A DNA stretch of 64,000 nucleotides from Bacteroidales bacterium UBA6366. GTDB taxonomy: Bacteria; Bacteroidota; Bacteroidia; Bacteroidales; UBA932. The translations under genes and the position numbers were made by a program. Every line of letters begins with the position of its first letter. Position 1 is the first letter of the stretch. Positions 8,024 to 16,443 of this stretch are shown here, in pieces. The notes below the pieces were generated by a model. The model did no database searches and was not told the origin of the DNA. It saw only the letters and a program-made list of their open reading frames with translations. Where the stretch lies: contig DJRG01000029.1 of assembly GCA_002438845.1 (NCBI GenBank), positions 62,001-126,000 of the forward strand. Direction: 5' to 3'.

Positions 8024-8101
8024 TGGTGGGAGCTGAGGGAGTCGAACCCCCGACCCTCTGCTTGTAAGGCAGACGCTCTGAACCAACTGAGCTAAGCTCC
8101 C
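8024..8101 (-). tRNA. tRNA-Val (anticodon TAC)
   Basis: The minus strand folds into a complete cloverleaf. The acceptor GGGAGCT pairs with AGCTCCC, the D arm is TTAGCTCAGTTGGTTCAGAGC, and the anticodon stem CTGC/GCAG holds the loop CTTACAA with anticodon TAC. The T arm has the GGTTCGAC loop. CCA is encoded (8024-8026). Confidence 0.97.
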
Positions 8102-8136
8102 GAATCGTTGTCCCGTTGTTCATCGTTCGGGTGATG

Positions 8137-8166
8137 CAAAGGTACTACTTTTTTTGATAACTACAA
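8137..8166 (-). promoter_or_regulatory. Promoter of tRNA-Val
   Basis: On the minus strand TTG (8164-8166) and TACCTTTG (8137-8144) are separated by 19 bp, matching the Bacteroidota -33 TTG / -7 TAnnTTTG arrangement about 35 bp upstream of the tRNA. Confidence 0.75.
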
Positions 8167-8185
8167 ATTTTTTCAAAGTTTTTTT

Positions 8186-8223
8186 CAAAAAAAATGGCCT
8201 CTCCAATGCAAAGAGAGACCATT
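8186..8223 (-). terminator. Rho-independent terminator after the alpha-2-macroglobulin gene
   Basis: Stem AATGGTCTCTC/GAGAGGCCATT (11 bp with one G-U pair; 8193-8203 with 8213-8223), 9-base loop, followed on the minus strand by eight T. It starts 8 bp past the stop at 8231. Confidence 0.85.
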
Positions 8224-8230
8224 TTCAAGT

Positions 8231-11200
8231 TCACTCAATCGTCCTCAAAGGGAATGCGAATGACGAATTAGCCCTATAATGAGGAGAATATAACGATTCA
8301 ATTATCACCACCGGCGCCGAGAACGTTCCTTCCTGCGTGATGAAGAAATCTTCGGACACCGTTGTCTTGTCCTCAGGATAGACATCAAACCAGTACTCAG
8401 TGCGGTCCGACTTGACATCCCTGTAGCCCTGAGGGGTCACTGACCAGATTCCGTTCACGGCAAGAGGACGGAGCCACCAACCACAGGCTCCGGAAAGTTG
8501 GTTGACCGGACGGAAGGCGGCCTCGCGAGGTGCGGTCAGTTTCACGAAACTGCGGTTCTCCTGACTCCAGATCTGATACTCGGCGGTGATCTTGTCGCCG
8601 ACGCTGACCTTCATTCCAGGGAATATCTCCAAGCGGCCAGACTTTCCGTCCTCGCCTATTACCTCTTTATAGAAATGTCGCTCGATGGAGAAGCCGTTGC
8701 CTGCTGCCTTGACTTTGGTGAAAGGTGTCGAATATGTCTTCGTGAGGCTCACGACCTTTGTGGCAAGAATGTCGGCCGGACCGGTCAGCACGGAGTGGAG
8801 GGCATCCACGAAGGCGGGATCCTCGCCCCATTTCTGAGTTTCTTTCTGGAGCATGAGCCAGAGACGGATGCCGTCGGCGATTTGTTTTGCGGTCACTTCG
8901 GCAGGCTCAGCGACCGGAGACGACAGCAGATCGCAAAGCATGGCGTGGGCATAAGCCTCGCTCTCAAGAAGCCCCCTGAACGGCATCACGGCGTTAGGAT
9001 AGTACCATCCTCCGTCAGGATGCTTCACAGCATATTCAAGAAGTGACCGGACATCAGCGGCGATCGATTGGTTCATCCTTGACCCCGCGGAGAACTTCAA
9101 GCCCCATGCGGAAGCCAAAGCCAAACCGTCATCACAAGCGGCAAGATTAGCCAATGTCTTGATCCTGCGAGCCTTGGCAAGAATCTGTCCGTTCAGTCCA
9201 CGGCCATCCTTGGCGGAAGGAACAAGATAGTCCTTCAACGACTTCTTGAACTCCTTGAAATTACGCGCATATTCAGACTTGTCATTCTTCGTCTGCAAAG
9301 AGACATCGAACGGCACGGACGAGTACAGCGAACGGATGTAGGCATATTGTTCCATCGACAGCCAGCCGCACCAGCGAGGGGTCGCAGTTCCACGCAGGAA
9401 CTGGTTGCGGTCCAACCATTTGACAGATTCGGTCAAATCAAATCCGCCATAGTCAAGTCCGGCGTCACGCATCTTGGCGAGACGCTCCAGCACGACTGCC
9501 GTCACTACCGGAGACGGGCGCATTCCCTCAAACCATCCGAAGCCACCGCCAGCGTTCAGGCAAGCCCTGATCTTCTCCACAAGAACCTCATCCGGCACCT
9601 CGGTCTTGACTTCAGAGCCAAGAGAGGCGGCGACCTTGCGGACGTACAACGCCTCGGTAAGTGACAGGACATCCTTCCCCTTTGGCTCGACCTTGGCCGG
9701 AACCGCGTCCAAAATCATCTGACGAATGTCAATTTCCTTAACCTCAGCACCTTTGGAGGTCGTGCCAATAAACTCAGACTCCAGCCGTTTAATCAGCGCG
9801 GCCTTGTCCACCCCGGCAAGAAGCACGGCCGAATGGGACTCTGTCAAAGTCTGTTTTGCCTCATAGACCGGCAGGCTGACAAACACTCCGTCCGAGAAAG
9901 ACTTGGCTTCATCGGCGAAAACCACCTTCAACCCAAGTTCATCACATCCCTTAGGATTGACATCGAACGCGACTTCCACTGTTCCTCCAGCCGGAACCAT
10001 CACTTTCTTCGATGACGAGGCGAACGGTTTCTCGCATTCATAATCTTTTGACGGATATGCCTGCAGAGCCGCCACTCCAGAGACATCCTTATCGGAGCCG
10101 TTCGACACTGTGGCATGGAGCACGAACCGGTCACCTTTATAAAGATACTTCGGCTCAGCCACCGAAACCTTGACAGGCACCGTCACAACCATCTCCTTGC
10201 GGACGCAAGCGTTGAGCATATCCTGCGTGTGCGCCCAAACCTGCACGGCAAAAGTCGAAAGTTTGTCGGAAGTCCTGAATTTCATGAACATGCTCCCGTC
10301 TGCATCGGATCTCAGGAACGGCTCAAAGGCCAAAGTCGATGAAAAATCAGAGCGTACCGGCACATTCTGTACATCCACATCATCCACAGCCTCTCTTTTA
10401 GCCATCATCATCGACGGGAGCGCCTCCTCCTCAAGGACGAGTTCCTCCGCGCTATCCGCCATGGAATTCACTCTCGCGGCAGCGTTACTCCTGCCTAACC
10501 CACGGACCCGGACATTCCGACGTGACGCTCCGACGAGCATCCCGTCATCATAAGACATCCGGCCACGCACTCCTCCAGTGGAGCAGGAGATGAAGACATC
10601 CTCCGCTCCGGTCCAAGCCAGACGCACATCAGCCCAATCATTGGTCGAGATCACTTCGGAACTCTTGTCGAACACGGTCGCGACAGCCTCGACGCCAGGG
10701 AGGGTCTTCAGCGTCAATAAATATTCCGTACCCGGCAAGGCCTTGTCTGTGAACGAAGTGAACGCCAGCGGCAGATCCAAGGTCTTGCGCTCACGCCTGA
10801 ACTCCTGATTGAACAGACATCTGCGCCCGTCCCGGAAATAGAAAACCATCAGCCGGACCGCATCAGGATACTCTACCTTATAATTATATACGATTTCTGT
10901 CAAAGAACCAGATCCCCCTGCCTTGCCGTCAAGATGAATCATCTTATGCTCAAGCAACTGGCGTTTGTCACCGAACAGTTCCACGACGGCCCAGACAGGG
11001 CCTTCACCGACACCAAACTGGACCTTGATGTCCTCGCCGGTGTTCAAGATGCCGTCAGAGCAGTCGCCGACCAGCTTGAAGATGTTCTTGACCTTGGCGT
11101 CAAGCACGGTGGCCGAATCATCTACCCGAAGTATCATCAGCTTTGTCTGAGCCGTCACCTTGCGGCCGTCCTCCCTGACTATTTCCGCATTGACTTTAAG

Positions 11201-13627
11201 AATATACATTCCGGCAGCCGGAAGCGCGAGTTCCTCAGTCTTGCCGGACATTGTCTTGCCGGAAGCCAGTCTCTTTCCGGAATCATCCGATAATGAATAT
11301 TTTACCTCAACCGGAGATTTAACCACATTGCCTCTCGAATCCTTGACTCCGAACGACACGACAGCCTTCTCTCCCGAAATCATGAAAGGAGTTCCAAGCC
11401 ATGCGTCATCCGAAGGATTGATGTCACCCTTGGACGCATTTGCCACATCAACCGCAAGGCTGAAATATTTCAGAGCCGAGACTACTCCGGAAAATTCCTT
11501 TGTCTCCCCTGTCGCATCTGTGACCTTGACAGTCACACAAAAGAAGCCAAGGTCATCATCTCCATCAGTTCCGAAACGTATCCTGAACGAGCCGTCCGCA
11601 TCCAAATGCAGTTTACCCGAGGCGTAAGTCTTTCCATGTCTCTTAACTGAATATGACACCGACGCGGCGGACAGCGGGTGCCCGCTGAAGCTGGACACCT
11701 TGCCGGTCACCTCGACGGTGTCGCCGGCGATGAAGAGTCTGTCGGTCTTGTCGAAGGCAAGGTCGTAGGTCGGGAGTATGAACTCGTCCACGGCAATTCC
11801 TTTCGATGAGCTCACTCCATCCCCGGCAATCCTCACCTGGAACTCGCCGTTCCTGCCGCCGGACGGGATGTCAAAAGATCCTGCCACAGAACCATATTCA
11901 TTGGTGATCAAATCCTCGCCGCAGATTGGCTTGCCTTCGGCATTGACCAGTTCGGCCTTCACTTTCGCGCCTGCCTCGAAGGTGCGCAGGCTCCTGCCCA
12001 TGTCGCCCTTGTAAAGGACGGCCTTGAACTCGACTTTCTCTCCCGGATTGTAGGCCGACTTGTCCGTAAATATCTCGCAAAACGTTCCCGAATCTCCATT
12101 CTGATCCGACACATAGCCTGAATTTCCGTAGATGTAGTGCTCATCAGTCTTGTGGAGGAATCCGTCCCGATCACGGCATGACGCGACCAGATAACTTGCA
12201 GCACCGTTCTTAAGGCTGTCCACGATAACTTCAGGCAAAGGAGTGAATCCATCCTTGCAAAGCGTCACATCCTTGGCCTCGGTGACAGTCTTTCCGGAGC
12301 GAAAAAGCTCAAGATCAACCTTTTCAGCCGGCTCACCGGTCAGATAGTCCGCAACAAAGAAACGCATCTTCTCGCTATCCTTGCGCACAGCGATGGAAAG
12401 TGTCTTCTTTGTCCATTCCGCCTTCGATGTCACCTTGCCGTTCCTTGCCGTGAATATGTAGTCTCCGTCATCGCATTTCGGCAGGTCAATCTTCACCGTG
12501 TCCTGGACATAAAAACTCTTCTTCGGATTGTTTACCGTCTTGCGGACCAATGGCTTGGCATCTTTGGTATCCCTTACAAACTCCACATCGGCCTTGGAAA
12601 GATTGCGGAGGGTCAGAACCGCGACATCCTTCTCGAATGATATTTCAATCTCCTTTCTGTCAAGGGATTCCATCAACAGTTTGAAATCATTCATCTTGCC
12701 GGCGATTTCCTTGTCGATGCCTTTGGAATATGAGAGACGTTCCTTCTCGGCTGACTTGCAGTCACGGTAAAGGATTTTATAGGTGGCTTCGACAGGCTCA
12801 GCCACCGAAACCGCCGGTCTCTGAGCTTCCCGAAGGGCGGCGGACGACTCACTGATTCCGGACAGGCTGTCAAACTGACCTCTGAGCACGATGGCTTTGC
12901 CGTACAGGGACATAGCACGCCCAGCGTACTTCTCAGCGAACGAACGGGCGGCGGCGATCCTCTCGGCGCGACCGTCATCATTGCGTTGATAATACTTATC
13001 CACCATCCTGCGGTACTCAAGGTAGGCTGTCTTCGGGTAGGAACCGCCGATATATTCACTCAGAAGCGACATGGCCTTTTCCGAACGTTTGATGACAGAC
13101 AGAATCCAGAGGGTATATTCATAATCATCCTTGACCATCCCCGTCCATAGGTCATCCAATCCATCGCCGTAGAAGGCTTCATTCCTTGCCGCCTGAAGGC
13201 GGGCCTTGCTGACAATGACGAAGTCCGTCAGCGAAGCCGGGTCCTCTTTGGACAGATTGTGGTGGAACGTCACGATCGGTTCGGCATATTCATCCACCTC
13301 CTTGTCCAGCCACGCCTCGTACTCATCACTCACCTTCCAGTCACGGTTGATCGCGACCAATCTTTTCTGGCTGGCGGCAGTGTAGAAGTCATAGTGCAGG
13401 CGTTCGGCCTTTGCTTTAGAGACGATCTCATCCAGCACTGCCATTATCTCTTCCGGGCGGTCGGCGTTCCGAGCGGCGGTATATTCCTTCCAAAGGTCTG
13501 TCAGCACAAGACCGTTCTTGGTGTTGTCCCGTCCTTTATCTTTTCTCACAAACGCGGTGGTAGTCATCGCCGCAAAACAAAGAATCGCCACGAGGACGGA
13601 GGTTATCAGCATATTGGCTTTCATCAT
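8231..13627 (-). CDS. Large bacterial alpha-2-macroglobulin family protein
   Basis: 1,798 residues with an N-terminal signal sequence (hydrophobic 7-25, no clear lipobox). The middle of the protein carries macroglobulin beta-domains: MG2-like GYVSDQNGDSGTFCEIFTDKSAYNPGE near 505-530, then VDEFILPTYDL. The bait-region/A2M pattern is FMKFRTSDKLSTFAVQVWAHT, followed by the alpha-helical TED-like part. I see no CxEQ thioester motif (GWLSMEQ lacks the Cys), as is common for Bacteroidota members. The presumed role is in the periplasm or at the envelope, trapping foreign proteases; not shown here. Copies of the palindromic element are read in frame near residues 264-282 (AEPVEA) and about 1571. It is downstream of folC on the same strand. 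Confidence 0.88.
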   Translation of the reverse strand: MMKANMLITSVLVAILCFAAMTTTAFVRKDKGRDNTKNGLVLTDLWKEYTAARNADRPEEIMAVLDEIVSKAKAERLHYDFYTAASQKRLVAINRDWKVSDEYEAWLDKEVDEYAEPIVTFHHNLSKEDPASLTDFVIVSKARLQAARNEAFYGDGLDDLWTGMVKDDYEYTLWILSVIKRSEKAMSLLSEYIGGSYPKTAYLEYRRMVDKYYQRNDDGRAERIAAARSFAEKYAGRAMSLYGKAIVLRGQFDSLSGISESSAALREAQRPAVSVAEPVEATYKILYRDCKSAEKERLSYSKGIDKEIAGKMNDFKLLMESLDRKEIEISFEKDVAVLTLRNLSKADVEFVRDTKDAKPLVRKTVNNPKKSFYVQDTVKIDLPKCDDGDYIFTARNGKVTSKAEWTKKTLSIAVRKDSEKMRFFVADYLTGEPAEKVDLELFRSGKTVTEAKDVTLCKDGFTPLPEVIVDSLKNGAASYLVASCRDRDGFLHKTDEHYIYGNSGYVSDQNGDSGTFCEIFTDKSAYNPGEKVEFKAVLYKGDMGRSLRTFEAGAKVKAELVNAEGKPICGEDLITNEYGSVAGSFDIPSGGRNGEFQVRIAGDGVSSSKGIAVDEFILPTYDLAFDKTDRLFIAGDTVEVTGKVSSFSGHPLSAASVSYSVKRHGKTYASGKLHLDADGSFRIRFGTDGDDDLGFFCVTVKVTDATGETKEFSGVVSALKYFSLAVDVANASKGDINPSDDAWLGTPFMISGEKAVVSFGVKDSRGNVVKSPVEVKYSLSDDSGKRLASGKTMSGKTEELALPAAGMYILKVNAEIVREDGRKVTAQTKLMILRVDDSATVLDAKVKNIFKLVGDCSDGILNTGEDIKVQFGVGEGPVWAVVELFGDKRQLLEHKMIHLDGKAGGSGSLTEIVYNYKVEYPDAVRLMVFYFRDGRRCLFNQEFRRERKTLDLPLAFTSFTDKALPGTEYLLTLKTLPGVEAVATVFDKSSEVISTNDWADVRLAWTGAEDVFISCSTGGVRGRMSYDDGMLVGASRRNVRVRGLGRSNAAARVNSMADSAEELVLEEEALPSMMMAKREAVDDVDVQNVPVRSDFSSTLAFEPFLRSDADGSMFMKFRTSDKLSTFAVQVWAHTQDMLNACVRKEMVVTVPVKVSVAEPKYLYKGDRFVLHATVSNGSDKDVSGVAALQAYPSKDYECEKPFASSSKKVMVPAGGTVEVAFDVNPKGCDELGLKVVFADEAKSFSDGVFVSLPVYEAKQTLTESHSAVLLAGVDKAALIKRLESEFIGTTSKGAEVKEIDIRQMILDAVPAKVEPKGKDVLSLTEALYVRKVAASLGSEVKTEVPDEVLVEKIRACLNAGGGFGWFEGMRPSPVVTAVVLERLAKMRDAGLDYGGFDLTESVKWLDRNQFLRGTATPRWCGWLSMEQYAYIRSLYSSVPFDVSLQTKNDKSEYARNFKEFKKSLKDYLVPSAKDGRGLNGQILAKARRIKTLANLAACDDGLALASAWGLKFSAGSRMNQSIAADVRSLLEYAVKHPDGGWYYPNAVMPFRGLLESEAYAHAMLCDLLSSPVAEPAEVTAKQIADGIRLWLMLQKETQKWGEDPAFVDALHSVLTGPADILATKVVSLTKTYSTPFTKVKAAGNGFSIERHFYKEVIGEDGKSGRLEIFPGMKVSVGDKITAEYQIWSQENRSFVKLTAPREAAFRPVNQLSGACGWWLRPLAVNGIWSVTPQGYRDVKSDRTEYWFDVYPEDKTTVSEDFFITQEGTFSAPVVIIESLYSPHYRANSSFAFPLRTIE
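8890..8916. repeat. Palindromic element copy inside the alpha-2-macroglobulin gene (C-terminal part)
   Basis: A copy of the element with core GGCAGGCTCAG and outer arm CGACCG, translated on the minus strand as PVAEPAEVT. It is degenerate in one arm (CGGTCACT). Confidence 0.8.
12782..12837. repeat. Two palindromic element copies inside the alpha-2-macroglobulin gene (N-terminal part)
   Basis: 12782-12807 is a near-complete copy (GGTGGCTTCGA...CAGCCACCG) and 12814-12837 a decayed copy in the opposite orientation. The minus-strand translation is ALREAQRPAVSVAEPVEA, so both were absorbed without breaking the frame. Confidence 0.85.
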
Positions 13628-13683
13628 TAAAACATGTTATCACTATGTATGGTTAAATCCCGGTCTTCAAAAATCTTGCTTGC

Positions 13684-15183
13684 TCACACTTGAAGGGACT
13701 TAAGAATCTGCACGGCCTCGCTCACAAGGTAAGTGCTGCCGCCGACATAGATCAACGGGAAGCAGAACCGGGAGCTGTCCGGTTTCCTGGATGTCTCACG
13801 GGCCAGATTGATCGCCATTGAAAGGGCCTGGCGCACGTCCGGAGCGTCATAAATACGGCTCACAGATCTACCGTTCGCCACACAGAACGCACGGTACCGC
13901 TCAGTCAATTCCTTCTCCGGAAGCGCCCGGTGAATCTCAGGATTTGTGAATATGCAGGTGGCATCGGCCGGAATCAGAGGCATTATGCCGTCCAGATCCT
14001 TGTCGGCCATAATCGCATAGACCAGAATCAAAGATGAGCACTCCCCTTCCGCCACCATCGACTCCAACTGGGCGAAGTTCTCCTTCAGCGCCGCCGGGTT
14101 GTGGCCTATGTCAGCGATGATGAACGGTTGGAGCGAAAGCCTTTCCCAACGACCGTGGAAGCCCATTCTGGAGGCAGTCCGGACTATGGCTGTGACGACA
14201 GTCCGCGAATCCGACAAACCGGCATATTCAGGCATATTCATCAATATGTCGATGGCGGCGAGCACGGTGTGGAGGTTCTTCCTCTGATACTTTCCGCGAA
14301 GGTCCATATTCCTGAGGATTTCATCGTTCCTGTACCACGGTGAAGATTCCACATCCTCGGCGAATGTCAGAGGACAGCCGGCCTCCGCGGCCTTGGCCTC
14401 AAAGACGGGGCGTGTCTCGGGAAGATACTCCCCGACAAGGGCGGGGACATTTTTTTTGAATATTCCGGCCTTCTCGGCGGCGATCTCCGCCAACGTGTTC
14501 CCAAGCAGAGCACAATGATCAAGGGCGATGCTTGTGACTATCGAAAGGTCAGGGGTTATGACATTCGTGCTGTCGAGGCGGCCACCGAGACCGACCTCGA
14601 TGACCGCGACATCGACTTTCTGATCGGCGAACCATTTGAAGGCCATGCCTGTCGTGATCTCGAAGAAGGACAGGTTCAGGGCATCCATATCTGCTTCGTA
14701 CCGGCAGAGGAAATCGTAGACATATTCCTCGGACACAAGTTCCGCGCAATCATCGGTCGCTGAGCCTGTCGAAGCGGCCTTGGTTGGCCGGTGCGCTTCG
14801 ACAGGCTCAGCGACCGGATTGGCAGGCTCAGCGGCAGGATTGGCAGACTCGGCGGCAGGATTGGCAGGCTCGGCGACCGGTCCCACCACCCGCATGCGCT
14901 CCCGGAAATCCAAGATGTGTGGAGATGTGTAGAGACCTACTTTGAGACCGCAGGCGGCCAGAGCCGACGCAAGCATATTCGCCACCGAGCCTTTGCCGTT
15001 CGTGCCGGCCACGTGTATCGTTCTCAATCTATCGTGCGGATCGCCAAGGACTTCCTCAAATCGAAGCATATTCTCAAGCCCTGGTTTGTAGGCATCCTTG
15101 AACGGCACTTTCTGAACCGAGGGGAATCTTGTGAATATCGCCTCTACTTTCTTCTGATAATTCTTCTTGGAAAATGGTTCCAT
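13684..15183 (-). CDS. folC: Bifunctional dihydrofolate/folylpolyglutamate synthase, with repeat-derived insert
   Basis: 499 residues. The Mur-ligase-type P-loop HVAGTNGKGS is at 57-66, followed by GLYTSPHILDFRERMR; the central SFFEITTGMAF, DVAVIEVGLGGRLDSTN and SIALDH motifs, and the C-terminal glutamate-ligase domain with IADIGHNPAA, are all present. The enzyme makes dihydrofolate and extends polyglutamate tails in the cytoplasm. It is longer than usual because residues about 102-143 are an Ala/Pro/Glu-rich insert (VAEPANP, AAESANP, AAEPANP, VAEPVEA) encoded by tandem palindromic element copies. The insert sits in the loop before the conserved VSEEYVYDFL helix, far from the P-loop, so activity may be kept. 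A second ATP-grasp-free family alternative (MurE-like) is excluded by these motifs. Confidence 0.93.
   Translation of the reverse strand: MEPFSKKNYQKKVEAIFTRFPSVQKVPFKDAYKPGLENMLRFEEVLGDPHDRLRTIHVAGTNGKGSVANMLASALAACGLKVGLYTSPHILDFRERMRVVGPVAEPANPAAESANPAAEPANPVAEPVEAHRPTKAASTGSATDDCAELVSEEYVYDFLCRYEADMDALNLSFFEITTGMAFKWFADQKVDVAVIEVGLGGRLDSTNVITPDLSIVTSIALDHCALLGNTLAEIAAEKAGIFKKNVPALVGEYLPETRPVFEAKAAEAGCPLTFAEDVESSPWYRNDEILRNMDLRGKYQRKNLHTVLAAIDILMNMPEYAGLSDSRTVVTAIVRTASRMGFHGRWERLSLQPFIIADIGHNPAALKENFAQLESMVAEGECSSLILVYAIMADKDLDGIMPLIPADATCIFTNPEIHRALPEKELTERYRAFCVANGRSVSRIYDAPDVRQALSMAINLARETSRKPDSSRFCFPLIYVGGSTYLVSEAVQILKSLQV
14754..14880. repeat. Palindromic element cluster with 21-bp tandem repeats inside folC
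   Basis: The cluster has a full copy at 14754-14779, an inverted copy at 14793-14817, and then three 21-bp units up to 14880, each starting ATTGGCAG and ending in GGCA/GACC plus GG. The units encode a 7-residue repeat (P-A/V-A-E-P/S-A-N), so the period is a multiple of three and frame-neutral. Confidence 0.9.
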
Positions 15184-15254
15184 CTAATGTCTGATATACT
15201 TGTTTTTTGAACTAAACTCAAATTTACTTAAATTTACGGACATATTCTAGCGGA

Positions 15255-16412
15255 ATGAAAGAAAAAACCTCAGCACTTCATTCGAAGTACATCATTGACG
15301 GCGTTTCCAGACGGCTGACTCCAGCTGAGATGCTTGATGATTGCCTTGCGTCCAAAGAAGAAGAGGTCCTTCCCGAAAAAGAGGAATTCGAGCCGATTGT
15401 CGACGAAAGCACAGATCCATCGCCATCAATGAACAAGTTTATGGATCAGAACGTCCAAGGATACCTTGCGGCGGTTGTCTCCCTTTTGGAGGAGCCGAGA
15501 CCTTTTCCGGTGGCGTTCGCCGACTCTTTCACCAAGAGCCGGATCGCGAAGGCCCTTCTGGATGCAGTCTGGCTTAACGGCCACTTCAAACTCGGCGACC
15601 TGACCATCGCCGCCAAATGGAAATGGTACGGCAAGCCGCTCGGGAATATGGCTGCGTTCTACTCTTCCGCGGAAGCGGCAGCCGACTACATCAATGATTT
15701 AGGAATATGCCTCAGTGGGTATTCCTTCTCGGAAAGCGGGCGGCTTTGCCAAACCTCATTCAAGGTCGGGGCATGCGGGAAGGCCGAAAGCCCGGAGGAA
15801 GACGACATATTCCTGCCTGACAACGCTCCGTTCGGCAGCGAGCACCCCGTGCTGGGCCGACGCAGGGCCGTTCCGGACAAACTGGCGGCGGACCCCGACA
15901 GCTGGATCATCTATGTTCCGTTCGACTCATGTGACTTCAGGCTGGGAGGCTCGCTGCTCTGTGACGCCCTCGGGCAGAACGGGGATAACTTCCCGAAAAT
16001 CGGGGACGCCGACTATTTCATTGACTGTTACGAAGTTGTCCGGGAGTTTATAGAAGACAGAATCGCCATGTCCGCCGCAACGGTATGTGACGGAGGTCTG
16101 CTTGCGGCACTGAAGCTGATGTGCTCCGGGGATGTCGGAGCCGACATCGACATCAGCGGGATCACGAGTGCCTACGGCGAGGAAGAAGACGTCCGGATTC
16201 TCTTCTCCGAGGTTCCGGGAGCGATCATCCAGATCAAGGATTCCGACTACGACTACGTTGACGCCGAACTCCTGCTTCAGGACATCGCGTACTACCCTGT
16301 CGGACATCCGGTCACCGGCTCCGGCGAGGTAAATGTGAAAAACGGTGGCGGAGGAATCGCGAACATACTGCGATCCCTGCTCAGCAGCCAGGCATCGGAA
16401 GGAGAAGACTGA
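15255..16412 (+). CDS. PurM/PurL C-terminal-domain-like protein of unknown function
   Basis: 385 residues, no signal peptide. The second half has the pattern of an AIR-synthase-type domain: VCDGGLLAALKLMCSGDVGADIDI resembles the glycine-rich DGGL motif and following helix of PurL/PurM, and RILFSEVPGAIIQI resembles the PurL FSES-P-G segment. The ATP-binding N-terminal PurM half is not obvious, and the length is far below PurL (about 1,200-1,300), so purine synthesis is not claimed. The C-terminus is low-complexity (VKNGGGGIANILRSL). It lies 31 bp before the PhoH gene on the same strand and is probably cotranscribed. I do not recognise a named family with certainty. Confidence 0.65.
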   Translation: MKEKTSALHSKYIIDGVSRRLTPAEMLDDCLASKEEEVLPEKEEFEPIVDESTDPSPSMNKFMDQNVQGYLAAVVSLLEEPRPFPVAFADSFTKSRIAKALLDAVWLNGHFKLGDLTIAAKWKWYGKPLGNMAAFYSSAEAAADYINDLGICLSGYSFSESGRLCQTSFKVGACGKAESPEEDDIFLPDNAPFGSEHPVLGRRRAVPDKLAADPDSWIIYVPFDSCDFRLGGSLLCDALGQNGDNFPKIGDADYFIDCYEVVREFIEDRIAMSAATVCDGGLLAALKLMCSGDVGADIDISGITSAYGEEEDVRILFSEVPGAIIQIKDSDYDYVDAELLLQDIAYYPVGHPVTGSGEVNVKNGGGGIANILRSLLSSQASEGED

Positions 16413-16443
16413 CAAAGATTTTTACGATCATTCAATAATATAT

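Noticed and set aside
8231..13627. Thioester (CxEQ) site in the alpha-2-macroglobulin
   Set aside because: Only GWLSMEQ is found; the Cys is not in the right place, so no thioester is claimed.
14818..14880. CRISPR array
   Set aside because: The repeats are 21-bp units without unique spacers and are translated inside folC.
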